The position numbers and the translations under genes are program-made. From assembly GCF_905475465.1 (NCBI RefSeq), contig NC_062257.1, positions 3,782,001 to 3,846,000 on the forward strand: a stretch of 64,000 nucleotides of DNA, in the 5' to 3' direction. This document shows, one piece after another, positions 12,220 to 23,800 of this stretch (positions within the stretch are counted from its first letter, which is position 1; every line of letters starts with the position of its first letter). Under the pieces are notes generated by a model. The model made no database searches. It was not told the DNA's origin and was given only the letters and a program-made list of their open reading frames with translations. The DNA comes from Pieris napi. Taxonomy: Eukaryota; Arthropoda; Insecta; Lepidoptera; Pieridae.

Positions 12220-12518
12220 TTTTAATTAAAAATATCGCCTATTGTTTTCAGTGGGGACTGGGGGCCCTTTGTATCCACGGGGGCCTGGGCTGCAGCCCAA
12301 AAAGCCCTTACATCCGCCCCTGTTGCTCCGGGTAATAAGTACTACTTTCGTATCTAAGTCAGTTAGTATTAGATGACCCCACATTGCGCATTTAAAGCTG
12401 CAATTCAAATGTAAATACTCAGATAAAGAACCAGTTACAACCAACGGTCCCGGACTATCAACAATTTCAAATTAAAGATGTGATATTACATATACATATG
12501 TTAAAAATTTATCTAACT

Positions 12519-12790
12519 ACTAGCTGGCCTTGCGAACATCGTACCGCCTAACAGTCGATTCTTTATTTTTTTTAAATACTTATTCTGCTATTCGGGACAC
12601 CGGTCTAGCTAAGATAAAAAAAAAGTTGATAATACAACAAATACATTATGTCAAATAATAAAAAAAATTCTCCGTAAGAACCATCTTCGTACTTCAAGGT
12701 ATATTATAAAAAAAATCAGACAAATCGGTCAAACCGTTTTCATGTTATGTCGTGACAACGGAAAACGGGTTTCATTTTTATATATATAGA
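12519..12790 (-). mobile_element. Helitron family A, internal deletion
   Basis: Both ends present, with about 150 bp of the interior missing compared with the 3,450 copy. Confidence 0.65.
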
Positions 12791-13071
12791 TGACACCAAT
12801 TATGAGTATATTGATTTTTTCCACCTCACCAAAGAAGATGTGAGAAAGTATTTGAAGAGGCGGGAAGACTCTGATTTTGTTTAAGCAGTCATTTGAAATA
12901 TTGAGTATAATTTGTTGATTTAAATGTTAAATTTCAGTTTCCTTTATATAGTTTTGTCTATTGTACTTATTTGTTTTCTGTTTCGTATATATTGTTTATC
13001 TATGTAATCTTTTGGCTTTGTATATTGTCTAAGTGTTTTGTTTTATATGTATATTAGCTGTAAGATTACTT

Positions 13072-13370
13072 ATCTAATATATAAAATTCTCGTGTCGCGG
13101 TGTTTGTAGTTAAACTTCTCCGAAACGGCTTGACCGATTCTCATGAAATTTTGTGTGCATATTGGGTATGTCTGAGAATCGGACAACATCTATTTTTCAT
13201 CCCCCTAAATGTTAAGGGTAGTCCACCCCTAAATTATTATTTTTTTAATTTTTTATGATACAAAATTAAAAAATACATACAACCCCTAATTTTCACCCCT
13301 CTACGATCAACCCCTATTTTTTATTATAAATTATATACATGGCAAAACGACGTTTGCCGGATCAGCTAGT
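13072..13370 (+). mobile_element. Non-autonomous Helitron, family B
   Basis: 5' TCTAATATATAAAATTCTCG and 3' GTTTGCCGGATCAGCTAGT. Confidence 0.68.
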
Positions 13371-13865
13371 AATTAAATAAATAAAGATAAGATTATTATG
13401 CATTGATTTGTTGTACGATAGATTTTGTAATTCGACTTTCCGCATTTATACCTGGAAGATATATGTTGAAACTAGTTGATATTTGAATTAGATGATAATA
13501 GTCATCATAAAAGTAGGATAAGAAAACTGACCTACGCCTAAACATAAAAAATACTAATAAAATTAAAAAAAAAGAAAAAGTTTTCTTGGAATATATTATG
13601 TTATATATATACACTTGTACTAACTTATTAGGTATTTTTATAACTAAAGGGTGAACCGGTCTATAGAAAAGAGTTCAACGCACGGTTTGTCAATGTCCAA
13701 TGAATCGAAACATTGAAGGACTTGTATTGAAACTAGTTCATCATAATACATCACGAATTTCAATGACATAAAAACAAAATGTATTTATAATCCAATCCAA
13801 CTATACAACTATCCTATCCATTGGTTATAACAGTTATTACCAAAGGGACGGTTTTGTTAAAAAAA

Positions 13866-14146
13866 ATAGTGGTTGTACCTCTTTAGGTCTGGGCCTCAGA
13901 TTTCTGAATCTATTTGATCATTTTTAAATCTAATGGGCAAGTAGGTGATCAGCCTCCAGTGACACGCCGTCGACTTTATGGGTCTAAGACATGTCGGTAT
14001 CCTCACGATGTTTTCCTTCACCTTTCGAGCGAATGTTAAATGCGCACATAGAAAGAAAGTCCATTGGTGCACAGCCGGGGATCGAACATACGACCTCAGG
14101 GTTGTGAGTCGCACGCTGAAGTCACTAGGCCAAAACAACGGTTGTG
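13866..14146 (-). repeat. tRNA-derived SINE, family A
   Basis: Minus copy with tRNA-like head (GGTTCGATCCCCGGCTGTGC-type B-box, mutated) and tail ending AGGTACAACCACT. Confidence 0.72.
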
Positions 14147-14687
14147 TTAACAATTATAAAAACATTAGAAAAGTAATATGTTAAATATTTATAACTTACA
14201 TAATGGTAACAAGCAACGAATCTAAAACAGGGCTTAGGAATTCGAACTGCGAACTTATAAAATGTCTATTGTTTCTGAGACAGTAGTAATTAGTAGCAAG
14301 CATGTCCAACGGTTTTGTTAAGGGCCTGGTGCCCTTATTTCTGCCCCTAGTGACCGTTAATAAGATTCGTTTCCGTAAATAGCTGATTGGCGTTCTTTCT
14401 GATTACTTATAAAGGACTTTAATAACTTATTTAAATGTATTAATAATTTGAGATAATAAACTAAGTTTATATGTTCAACACTTCATTCACGATAAAGCTA
14501 AAACCTCATCCTCATCAGAGAACACCAAACTTGGTATAAGTTCTGTGTTCAGAAATCAGTTGTTTGTATTGTCCTTTTCAAATTGAATTTAATAAACTAA
14601 ATGGTAACTCATGACAAATCTAATGAGCAATGTTTATTAAGTTATATTATTATTAATTATGTTATTAATAATAAACATTGTTTAACT

Positions 14688-15000
14688 ATCTAATATATAA
14701 AATTCTCGTGTCACAATGTTCGTTCCCATACTCCTCCGAAACAGCCCGACCGATTCTTATGAAATTTTTATGCATATTCAGTAAGTCTGAGAATCGGACA
14801 ACTATTTTTCATCCCCCTAAATGTTATGGGTGGTCCCACCCCAAACTTTTTGTTTTTATTTTTTTATGATTCAGCAAAAAATTGTCACCCCTCTACGATC
14901 AACCCCTATTTTTTAATATAGTAGATAGTTATTTTTATTGAATTAAAAAAATGTTTCCTAGAAATAATATGGCAAAACGAGGTTTGCCGGGACAGCTAGT
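14688..15000 (+). mobile_element. Non-autonomous Helitron, family B
   Basis: 5' TCTAATATATAAAATTCTCG and 3' GAGGTTTGCCGGGACAGCTAGT. Confidence 0.68.
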
Positions 15001-15815
15001 ATATTATAGATATGACTCGGGCAAACATTTTTTTTAGATTATTGATTTATTTTATTTCTTCTTTAAGCTTGGATGCAAGATTTTTATTTAATATCGCACG
15101 TATTAAAACTATTTGCAGAGGTTTAAGTTGAGAATCACATGCTTAATTTACTGATAACAATAGTAAATTATATTGATTTCAATACCAAAAAGAGAATGAA
15201 ATTTCGAAGCTATAAAACACAAATTTTGTCATTGAAGTGTCGTAAAACACTTGAACAAGCTTCTGCATTAATCTTTAGAAACTGATCTACTGTAAAACTT
15301 ATTGGACTTTCTTTATTACGTAAATCAATAATTAAAATTTCTCCGATATGTGTATTTACATAAGCTAATGTGATATTTATCTTAGGAATTAATACCACTT
15401 TAAGAATATATTGTGACAGTATTTGGTTTTAATTAACTATTTAATAGTTATAAAACGCTGTTCGTTAACTATGAATCTTTAGAGAGAGATTTAAACATTT
15501 ACGCATAGCTAAGTAATAACAAGTAGTTTTAAAGATATTCAAAAATAGAATCTATAATCTACGTTCGGTGGTTCATGACACGATGTTTTCAAATTTGGAA
15601 CACGGAAACAAAAGCTATGCATGTAGGTAACTAGTCTATAGGTTTTAAGTGTGACGTGTCTCACCCACATAATGAATTCTAACACTTACTTCAAAATCCA
15701 AGACACACAACACACTACACAGTATCACACACACTTAATCACAATTCAAATGTTCTTATTCAAAAGATCACAGAGATTTTGCGTGCATTATATTCGTACA
15801 TTTTGTACCAGAGGC
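15001..15815. other. Non-coding; nothing recognised
   Basis: AT-rich, short chance frames only. Confidence 0.5.
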
Positions 15816-15819
15816 TTAG

Positions 15820-15965
15820 CCTCCACTGCGGTTTAAATGTGAATGCGCAAGCGACCTGTCCGCGCCCACGCGTGACGTCACACAGGTATTCAAAATGGCG
15901 TCGGGAATCCGAGAACCTACAGTGTGCCAGTCCGCAGTCGATAAAGTTAGCTAGCATTACTTTAA
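15820..15965. other. CpG-richer segment with a TGACGTCA site
   Basis: CGACCTGTCCGCGCCCACGC, then TGACGTCA at about 15,873. GC and CpG are clearly above the local background. It could be a promoter or part of a DNA transposon; nothing nearby decides. Confidence 0.25.
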
Positions 15966-16347
15966 GATTTTGCCACAAAAATTAATTTCGCTTTCGAATA
16001 TAATAAAAAATATTGTAAATTTGATTAATCATATGACCAATGGCAGTTGCTTAGCAAAAAAATACTTATAAAACCTCATTATTATTTTAATTTGCTTAGC
16101 TCGCGGCTGCGCCTGACGGCTGGGATAGATTACCGTGCAGAGCGCAAATTGTATTTAATTTTTGTAATGAGTCCACTGCTTCTGGTAACCTGGTAAAATC
16201 TGGTTTGCACCGCAAATGGAGACCAAAATTGGTAACTGCAGCTAATACTTAGCTGAATCGATACTTAACCCTATGTTAAGAATGTATTGGATATTGACAC
16301 ATATGAGAGTCCTAGTTCTTCTGTTGTCACAATTTTTAGTATAATAT

Positions 16348-16684
16348 ACTAGCTGACCCGGCAAAAGTTGTTTTGCCATGTATATTATTTCTAGGATTTT
16401 TTTTTAGTTCAATAAAAATAACTATCTACTATAATTAAAATAGGGGTTGATCGTAGAGGGGTTAAAATTAGGGGTTGCATGTATTTTTATATGCTGTATC
16501 ATAAAAAAATACTCTAAAAAATAAAAACAAGTTTTTTTGAGGTGGACACTTAGGGGTTTGAAAGATAAATAGTAGCCGGTTCTCAGACTTACTAAATATG
16601 CATAAAAAAATTCATAAGAATCGGTCGAGCCGTTTCGGAGGAGTATGGGAAGGAACATTGTGACACGAGAATTTTATATATTAG
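16348..16684 (-). mobile_element. Non-autonomous Helitron, family B
   Basis: Complete minus copy from ACTAGCTGACCCGGCAAAAG to AGAATTTTATATATTAGA. Confidence 0.68.
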
Positions 16685-16842
16685 AAGATTACTATGACTA
16701 GAGGGAAAAAATTGCTTTTAAATATTTTTTATAAAATTTTAGGTAAGATCATAATTTACATGCTACATCGTTTATTGGTTTATGTATGGTCCCTGGGGGA
16801 GTTTGTAAAAAATAATGTATAAATAAACTGTTCACTTTTTTA

Positions 16843-17178
16843 CACGCTTTATATTAGCTTCACCTGTATGTATGTATGTATGTAACCGACTCCTTCGGAC
16901 TCGATTTTGACCCACTTTTAACGGACAGATTTAATTCAAACTTTGCGCACCTGTCAAAGATCGATGACAATGCAATAATCCGAAAAAATAAATGAAAAAA
17001 ATTTAACTAAAAAATAAAAATCGCGCTCTGTATTCGTCTATCGAGCAACCCACGCTTTTTCACAATAATACCAGTATTTTTTGTTCATTACCATTTTCAG
17101 CCTAAATTAGGAATTATTTTTCACTTTTTAGTTTGATGTGCTTTAAAAGCGTGTTTTTTAGTTTTTTTAACTATTATT
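16843..17178 (+). repeat. Dispersed repeat with ACACGCTTTATATTAGC end, copy 1
   Basis: Includes a (GTAT)n run, then CCGACTCCTTCGGACTCGAT and CCATTTTCAGCCTAAATTAG. Confidence 0.62.
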
Positions 17179-17467
17179 TATTATCATCCCGTGTTAAGAT
17201 GTGAGAAGATATATTTAATGATTAATGCTATGTAATGTAACTGATGAAGATGCGTAATTCCGACGATTAAGGTAATAACCGCGCTTATAAGAAAGCCTGA
17301 GTAAGCAAAATATACAGCTTAGGCTCGTACATTTTCAATATAACAGCCTACTATATGTGGAATTTTTTTATATAGTTTTGGCAAGATTTGATAATAATAT
17401 GTTTTTAAAATCCAATTAATACTTATATTCTTGTCGTGAAAATCAAAGCCAATATTTAATTGTCATT

Positions 17468-17897
17468 ATCTATATATATAAAAAAATGAAACCCGTTTTC
17501 CGTTGTCACGACATAACATGAAAACGGCTCGACCGATTTGTCTGATTTTTTTTATAATATTCTTTGAAGTACGAGGATGGTTCTTACGGAGAGAAAAATT
17601 AAAAAAATTGAGTGAAAAAGTCTAAAAACAACACTTTTCTATATTCCCATACAAAATATTCGTAATAATACTTAAAAGTCAATTTGAACTTTAATACTAT
17701 ATCATAAAGTTCAAGTGTTAGTGGAGGGGTTCCGGGAAGGTAAATTTTTATTTTTTGACATAATGTATTTGTTGTCTTATCAACTTTCTTTTTTTTATCT
17801 TACTAGCTAGATTCGGTGTCCCGAATAGCAGAATAAGTATTTAAAAAAAATAAAGAATCGACCGTTAGGCGGTACGATGTTCGCCAGGCCAGCTAGT
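17468..17897 (+). mobile_element. Non-autonomous Helitron, family A
   Basis: Full-length copy with hairpin and CTAGT end. Confidence 0.7.
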
Positions 17898-17899
17898 TT

Positions 17900-18430
17900 A
17901 TTATATAATCTGATAAAAGCCATGAGGCTGATTGCAGATGGATTTAAAAAAAATCAAAGTTAAAGACAGAATGACTCTCGTATGTAAATTCTAATTAATT
18001 TTTGACATAAATGAGTCGTACTTAGCGTTAAGTCTCGACTCTGAATCTTACCACGAGACCCCAAAATCGGTGACACACATCGTTTTTATATTTTACCCCA
18101 ACCTTCTAGATACCCCAGACATCATCCCATTTGTCCCTCCTTTCAGAAGAACGCGTTTTGCCCAGAACTCACCGATATCCAGATCGAGAATTTGGATAAA
18201 CGGGCTAGGTCTGGATATCTTTACTTGCTCCTTTCACACTTTAAAATCAATTTTCCTTTAGTTTTATTATTTATGAATATATTTTTTCTTTTTGAGTTTG
18301 TTATGTTTGCCTATAAGTGCTTGTCAAATTAAATCTTGAATTTTATTTTTCTTATGTATCAATGAATGAATGTGCCGAGCGTTGGCAAGCTTTGTAAATC
18401 ATCATTATTCATAATCATTATTATCATTAT
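17900..18430. other. Non-coding; probable retroelement debris
   Basis: 18,110-18,240 is richer in GC (CACCGATATCCAGATCGAGA) and has a LINE-like 3' look, but I found no second copy in the window. Confidence 0.3.
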
Positions 18431-18437
18431 TCAGTCA

Positions 18438-18779
18438 TGTATCGTATACCTTCAGATTATAACAGAAATTACCAGCAAATAGATATATTTAATGTATCTA
18501 AAAAATGCTTAAGAAATTATATAAAAAACTCAAGTATCCTTTATTAGATAGAATGGCTTTGTTATTCTTCATGAACTATGAATCTTAGAATTTATTATAT
18601 ATACATATATTCTTTATATTTTTTTTTGTATTTGTATAGGTGTAACTGTGCTTTGTGTGTGTTGAAATGTGTATTCAGTTTTTGGCTTGTGTATAGTGTA
18701 ATTTTTTGAATATTGTATAGTACTCGTAAGTAGCTGTAGGAATACCGTTAAGCAAATAAATAAATAAATAAATTATATT
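18438..18779 (+). repeat. Dispersed repeat, second copy of the 7.6-kb element
   Basis: GTATCGTATACCTTCAGATT, ATTACCAGCAAATAGATATA, and a terminal (AAATAAAT)n run typical of retroelement 3' ends. Confidence 0.5.
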
Positions 18780-19059
18780 TAAAGTTTGTTACCTAAATAT
18801 GATTTTTAAGGGAATTTAATTTTTAGAAGTCCAAAATATATGCGCTAGCGTATGGGAGTAATCGCATTAGTGTTACGCGACGACAAGCCCCAGGCGGCAA
18901 AAATGTTACACTAAAAATCTTAATATTTGAAACTAGAATTTTATCACTTTTTACTTGGAAATTGTACATTTTTTACTTTTTACGGTAACGATAACATCCA
19001 AAGATGGACGAGATATATGTATATTTATACTAGACAAATTTAAGTATTAAAGAAAAGCT

Positions 19060-19300
19060 GTGTAAAAAGGCTTACTATAAAGTTAACGATTATCTAGTTG
19101 AGAAAAGGGCCTGGGACTAGTGCTAGACAGGCTGCTTCTAATTAATTTGCGATATTTGTTTTAAAATAAGTGTTGGTTGATAATTTGCTATTTTAATGTA
19201 CCGGCCTACACCCTCTGTCTTCTTTGCCGATGAGTAGGGATGTCTACCGATTCAAATTTAATGACGTGGAATAAGTGATACCTGTATCTTATATTCTATA
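19060..19300 (+). mobile_element. LINE 3' UTR remnant (same family as 5.5 kb)
   Basis: Shares the CCTGGGACTAGTGCTAGACA, CCTACACCCTCTGTCTTCTT and ATGACGTGGAATAAGTGATA blocks with the copy near 5.5 kb. Confidence 0.6.
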
Positions 19301-19684
19301 CTAAACTTTTATTTTTATTTATTTATTCATTCTAGTAATATTATACAGAGGAATGTTTTATATTTTTGAAAGTTTTCCAAGAGAATAAGAAATGTTTATA
19401 ACATACATAGATAACAATCACCGTGTATCCAAGTTCCAAATACTCCCACTAGGGGGCGCTACTCCATTTTTCATACAAATAATTTAGAAACAATAATAAA
19501 AAATATAGTATCGTTTAACAAACAGGAAATAATTGATATTTCGTTTGTAATCGATACGATTTAAAAATCTTTTACTAATATAAAGTTATAGCGAGTAACA
19601 TGGGCTATAACAAAACTTATTACTTAAATATTAGATATGGCTTTTTTCATAAATTTTGTTGTTTTTAAAAATATGTGAGCGTGA

Positions 19685-19980
19685 GCAGTGTTGGCCTAGT
19701 GGCTTCAGCGTGCGACTCTCATACCTGAGGTCGTAGGTTCGATCCCCGGCTGTGCACCGATGGACTTTGTTTCTATGTGCGCATTTAGCATTTGCTCGAA
19801 CGGTGAAGGAAAACATCGTGAGGAAACCGACATGTCTTAAACCCAAAAAGTCTATGGCGTGTGTCAGGCACTGCAGGCTCATCACCTACTTGCCTATTAG
19901 ATTTAAAAATGATCATGAAACAGATTTAGAAATCTGAGGCCAAGACCTAAAGAGGTTGTGGCGCCACTGATTATTTTTTT
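19685..19980 (+). repeat. tRNA-derived SINE, family A
   Basis: Full copy: GCAGTGTTGGCCTAGTGGCT, GGTTCGATCCCCGGCTGTGC, body to GGTTGTGGCGCCACTGATT. Confidence 0.78.
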
Positions 19981-20019
19981 ACTTATATATTTAACTTCCT
20001 GAAATAGCCCTTGACATCA

Positions 20020-20230
20020 GTAGATTTCAATGGCCAAAGATTAAAAAGATTAGCGGAAAGACTCTTGCTAGCTCTTCTCGCTCTACGCCCTTGATTTGGG
20101 AAGCAGGGGGCTTACATGATGTTGGGTGAAACCGCCCACGGCCACACTCAATACCAGAACGCTCTTTTCTTTCTATATTTATTTTTTGAAGTTCATAAGT
20201 GTACATTGTGTTACCACGAATAAATGATTT
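20020..20230 (+). mobile_element. LINE 3' UTR fragments, mixed families
   Basis: Shows TCTACGCCCTTGATTTGGGA, then a block like the HGRR-type LINE tail, then GTGTACATTGTGTTACCACG and AATAAATGATTTTTGACTTG. It looks like a recombined LINE end, interrupted at 20,241 by a SINE. Confidence 0.55.
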
Positions 20231-20240
20231 TTGACTTGAC

Positions 20241-20462
20241 TTTTTTTTTATGGCTCTGGCAAGATTTGTGCATTAGCCAGCGTCAAGTATAGGATTTTTT
20301 ATAATTCGTGCTTGTCTTTAGAAATTCGACCGTGTCCTGTACGGTTTAGGCACTCGCCCGGTACCGCACAACCCTCCCAAAGGCCGAGAACAAATTTTAA
20401 ATTAAATTAAAACTTATCCTCGAACCGGGAATCGAACCCGGTACCCCTCACCTAGCTGATAC
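20241..20462 (-). repeat. tRNA-derived SINE, family C, 5'-truncated, with TSD
   Basis: Flanked by TTGACTTGAC at 20,231-20,240 and 20,463-20,472. Poly(A) side at the left; tRNA head missing after the B-box. Confidence 0.72.
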
Positions 20463-20472
20463 TTGACTTGAC

Positions 20473-20620
20473 ATAATATTTAATTCCTTAAACTTATTCC
20501 GTACTTACTCCCTCGGAGAAACACAACAAATACCCCGAACGGCCCGCTTCTGCAGCACAAATATAGCCCTAGGTATTACGCAAATCGTTTTTAGATACAT
20601 TGAACAATGTATCCTACGCA
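20473..20620 (-). mobile_element. LINE reverse-transcriptase fragment
   Basis: On the minus strand it reads VLQKRAVRGICCVSPRE, a stop, then VRNKFKEL, clearly the same region as VVQKRAIRAICGLSPRE in the 48-kb LINE. It ends only about 24 nt downstream of jbug exon 19. Confidence 0.65.
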
Positions 20621-20643
20621 ATCCTAGTAATAAATTGCCTCAC

Positions 20644-20820
20644 CTGGTACATGTTCGTTGTTAAATGTGACCCGTACGATATGCGGCCGGAGTACCGTCG
20701 GCGTGAATGCCGCATTGTATCGATTACCACCGAGAGACCTGACAGAGCTGGCCACTAAGGATCCATTACCGCCAGATACTTCAAGCTCCAGTTGACCAGG
20801 ACCAGCGCCGCTTGCGTCTA
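20644..20820 (-). CDS. jbug: jbug exon 19: most of filamin repeat 4 (last exon in window)
   Basis: Residues 1240-1298 plus 1 nt. Acceptor CTTTATTGCAG/TAGACG, donor GTACCAG/GTGAGG. VDASGAGPGQLELEVSGGNG, then VRSLGGNRYNAAFTPTVLRP and HIVRVTFNNEHVPG, follow the FLN core (xYxAxFTPTxxxxHxVxVTFNxExVPG). The next exon should begin with the SPF-like strand, and none is visible in 1-20,640. It leaves in phase 1. Confidence 0.88.
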
Positions 20821-23800
20821 CTGCAATAAAGAGTTTTCTTAACTCAGTTCTTGCAGTATTTAAAAACGTACACAAAAACAATAAAATTGGTTTTCAATAT
20901 TTAAGTTCCAGCCATAGCAAGTCAAATATGATTCCTAATTTAGGCTGAAAATGGTAATGAACAAAAAATACTGGTTTTATTGTGAAAAAGCGTTGGTTGC
21001 TCGATAGACGAAAAAATATGGCACACCATCGTATTGCTTTGTGGTCTTAAAAAAAATTTCATTGTTTTTCCGAGATAAACCTATGAAATTATTATATTGT
21101 CGCTGATTCTTTATAAGTGTACAAAGTTTGAATTAAATCTGTCCGTTTAAAGTGGGTCAAAATCGAGTCCGAAGGAGTCGGTTACATACATACATACATA
21201 CATACAGGTGAAGCTAATATAAAGCGTGTAAAAAGTGTGTCAGACCTTAATGTTTGAGGAAGAGAAATAAATCAACTACAACCTTTTTAGGTCTAGGCCT
21301 CATTTGTTAATCAAATAGGCAAGTATGTGATCAGCCTTCTGTGCCTTACGCACGCATCCGACCTTTTGGGTCTAAGGCAAGCCGAACGTTAAATGCGCAC
21401 ATAGAAAGAAACTACATTGGTGCACAGCCGGGGATCGAACCTACGACCTCAGGGATGAGAGTCGCATGCTCAAGCCAGTAGGTCAACACTGCCCACTGTT
21501 TGAGTTATATAGGGAATTTAAAGTAGTTAATTTATTCATGTTCACCACATTATATATACTGCTATATCTACAGTATATGTTGCAAGCTATCTTTTTAAAA
21601 TACGTGACAATTATGTTAAACATAAATGTTACACAGAAATGTATAATAAAAATGTACACTCCAAATTTTTTTGCTTATTGTTAAGATATATATAATATTT
21701 CTATGTGTGTATATGTCGTCGTTGGAAAAGGGTGTCGCTTTATCAGTTTTTTTTTTAATTTGGTTAAAAATTAGTACCTACTCTTGCGACCTCAAATGAC
21801 ACTAGCTACGGTTCTCATCCCGAACATGTAATATTATTTAAAAACTAAGTTTTTACATAAATTCATGTAGACGGCTCATTGGTCTAGTGGTTAGTACCCC
21901 TGACTGCGAATCAATGGGTCCCGGGTTCGATCCCCGGCTGAACAAACATCGATGTGATGAGCATTTGGTGTTGTGCTTAGGTCTTGGGTGTTTAAATATG
22001 TATTTATTTATATGTTTATCTATCTATAATATGTATGTATATCCGTTGCCTAGTACCCATAAAACAAGCTTCACCAGCTTAGCATGGGACTAGGTCAATT
22101 GGTGTGAATTGTCCATTCATAAAAAAAAGAAGAAAAAAAAGATAAAGGTAACGTGTAGGTAAAATAATCAAAAAACAAAAAAACCTTGCTCCCATCTGTC
22201 AAAATTCATTTTGACATTTGACACAGTTGAAAATTGATCTATCAAAGCCAAAGGTAAAATTTATTTCAATTTGCTTATTAATTAAAGATTAACTTTTCAA
22301 GCCTTGTAATTACCTATAAACTCGACGGGCTGTCCCAAAACTCCTTTGTAAGATGGTTTTATTACTATTCCTTTTGCTCCTCTATTATCCCTTTGAATTG
22401 GTCTGTAACAAATAAATTAAAGGGTAACACGGTGTCCGATAAAATGTCAAATAGTTTAGTATGACTTAATCAGGGTAATTATAAATTAAGATAAGCTACT
22501 CCTTCATCTCTTTCTGTCGTAAATTATACTGCGGTAAAAAGAGTAGAACAAAAGACGAATCCTAGCTAACAAGACTTCTAGCTTAAGGCCCTTTCTCCAC
22601 TGCTCCGGTCCGGCGTCGGAAACCGGAATCAGTCATGAGAAAAATATCGGAAGGCCGGATTGCGCTTCTCCACTATATCCGACAATAATCGATCAGAAAA
22701 AATAAGTCACCCCGTCGTAATATATATGTATATATATATATATAGGAAATAGTGTGAAATGACATATAGCTACAGCGTGCGACGTCCCTGAGGTCATAGG
22801 TTTGATCCCCGGCTGTGCACTTGGACTTTCTATGTGCGCATTTAACATGAACGGTGAATGAAATATTGTGTACCGGCTTGCCTTAGACCCGACGGCGTGT
22901 GTCAGGCACAGGAGGCTGATCACCTACTTGCCTATCTAGATTGATAAATAGCCATGAAACAGGTTCAGAAGGTTGTAGCGCCACTGATTTTTAAGTTAGG
23001 TTAGATAGTTTTTATCGCTAACTCAACAAATAAGAATCTATTAACTAGTTGTGAGAATACTGTTCTACGGAACTCGAGTTGCCTACTATAAAAGAACAAT
23101 CACTGTTCTAATAGCGCACAGGTGTTTTCAAGAATGAAGTAGCCTATAAAAATACGTAAATTGAAAATGCGTTCTCAGCGCAATAAATTCTAAAATCCGT
23201 TAGAATCTCTTTAGAAGCCCTCTCGGTGATTTGAGCTTTTATTTGCGGGGTAATGGTAGTAATTTTTGTTTTGTGCCGTGTGTAATGTATTTTGTTCTTA
23301 AGCCCTATTGAAAACAAAATCTTGAACAAGTTTTAATGTTTAAAGAACTTTATTTCTCATTACAAAAATAATGTATTTTATTTACATGAGAAACTTAATA
23401 TATACGACCGAGATACACGTCGCCATCAGCCGTCCTAATTTTAGTTTACTAGGCTCATCTGATATATATTTAACTGGTAATTTTCATTTTAAAAATAAAT
23501 AAATCAGTGGCACTACAACCTCCTTAGGTCTTGGCCTCAGATGTCTGAATCTGTTTCATGAGCATTTTTAAATCTAATAAGCATGTCTAAGACATGTCGG
23601 TTTCCTCACGATGTTTTCCTTCACCGTTCGAGCAACACACTGCTCTATGATTTTCATTTTAGTTATATTAAAACTATCTTATAATATCGAGCCATGTTGG
23701 CCTAGTGGTTTAATCGTGCTACTGTCATCCTTGAGGGCTTAGGTTTGAGCCCCGGCTGTGCACCAATGCACTTTATGACCGCATTTAAAGACTTTTAATA

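Noticed and set aside
15779..15985. Short ORFs on both strands around the CpG-rich segment
   Set aside because: No domain, no splice support; frames are open mainly because local GC is higher.
19685..19760. tRNA-like sequence with A and B boxes
   Set aside because: Same head occurs at more than ten sites with a common non-tRNA tail; it is a SINE, and the anticodon arm is not a good tRNA fold. The same applies to the 3.05, 21.87 and 43.05-kb heads.
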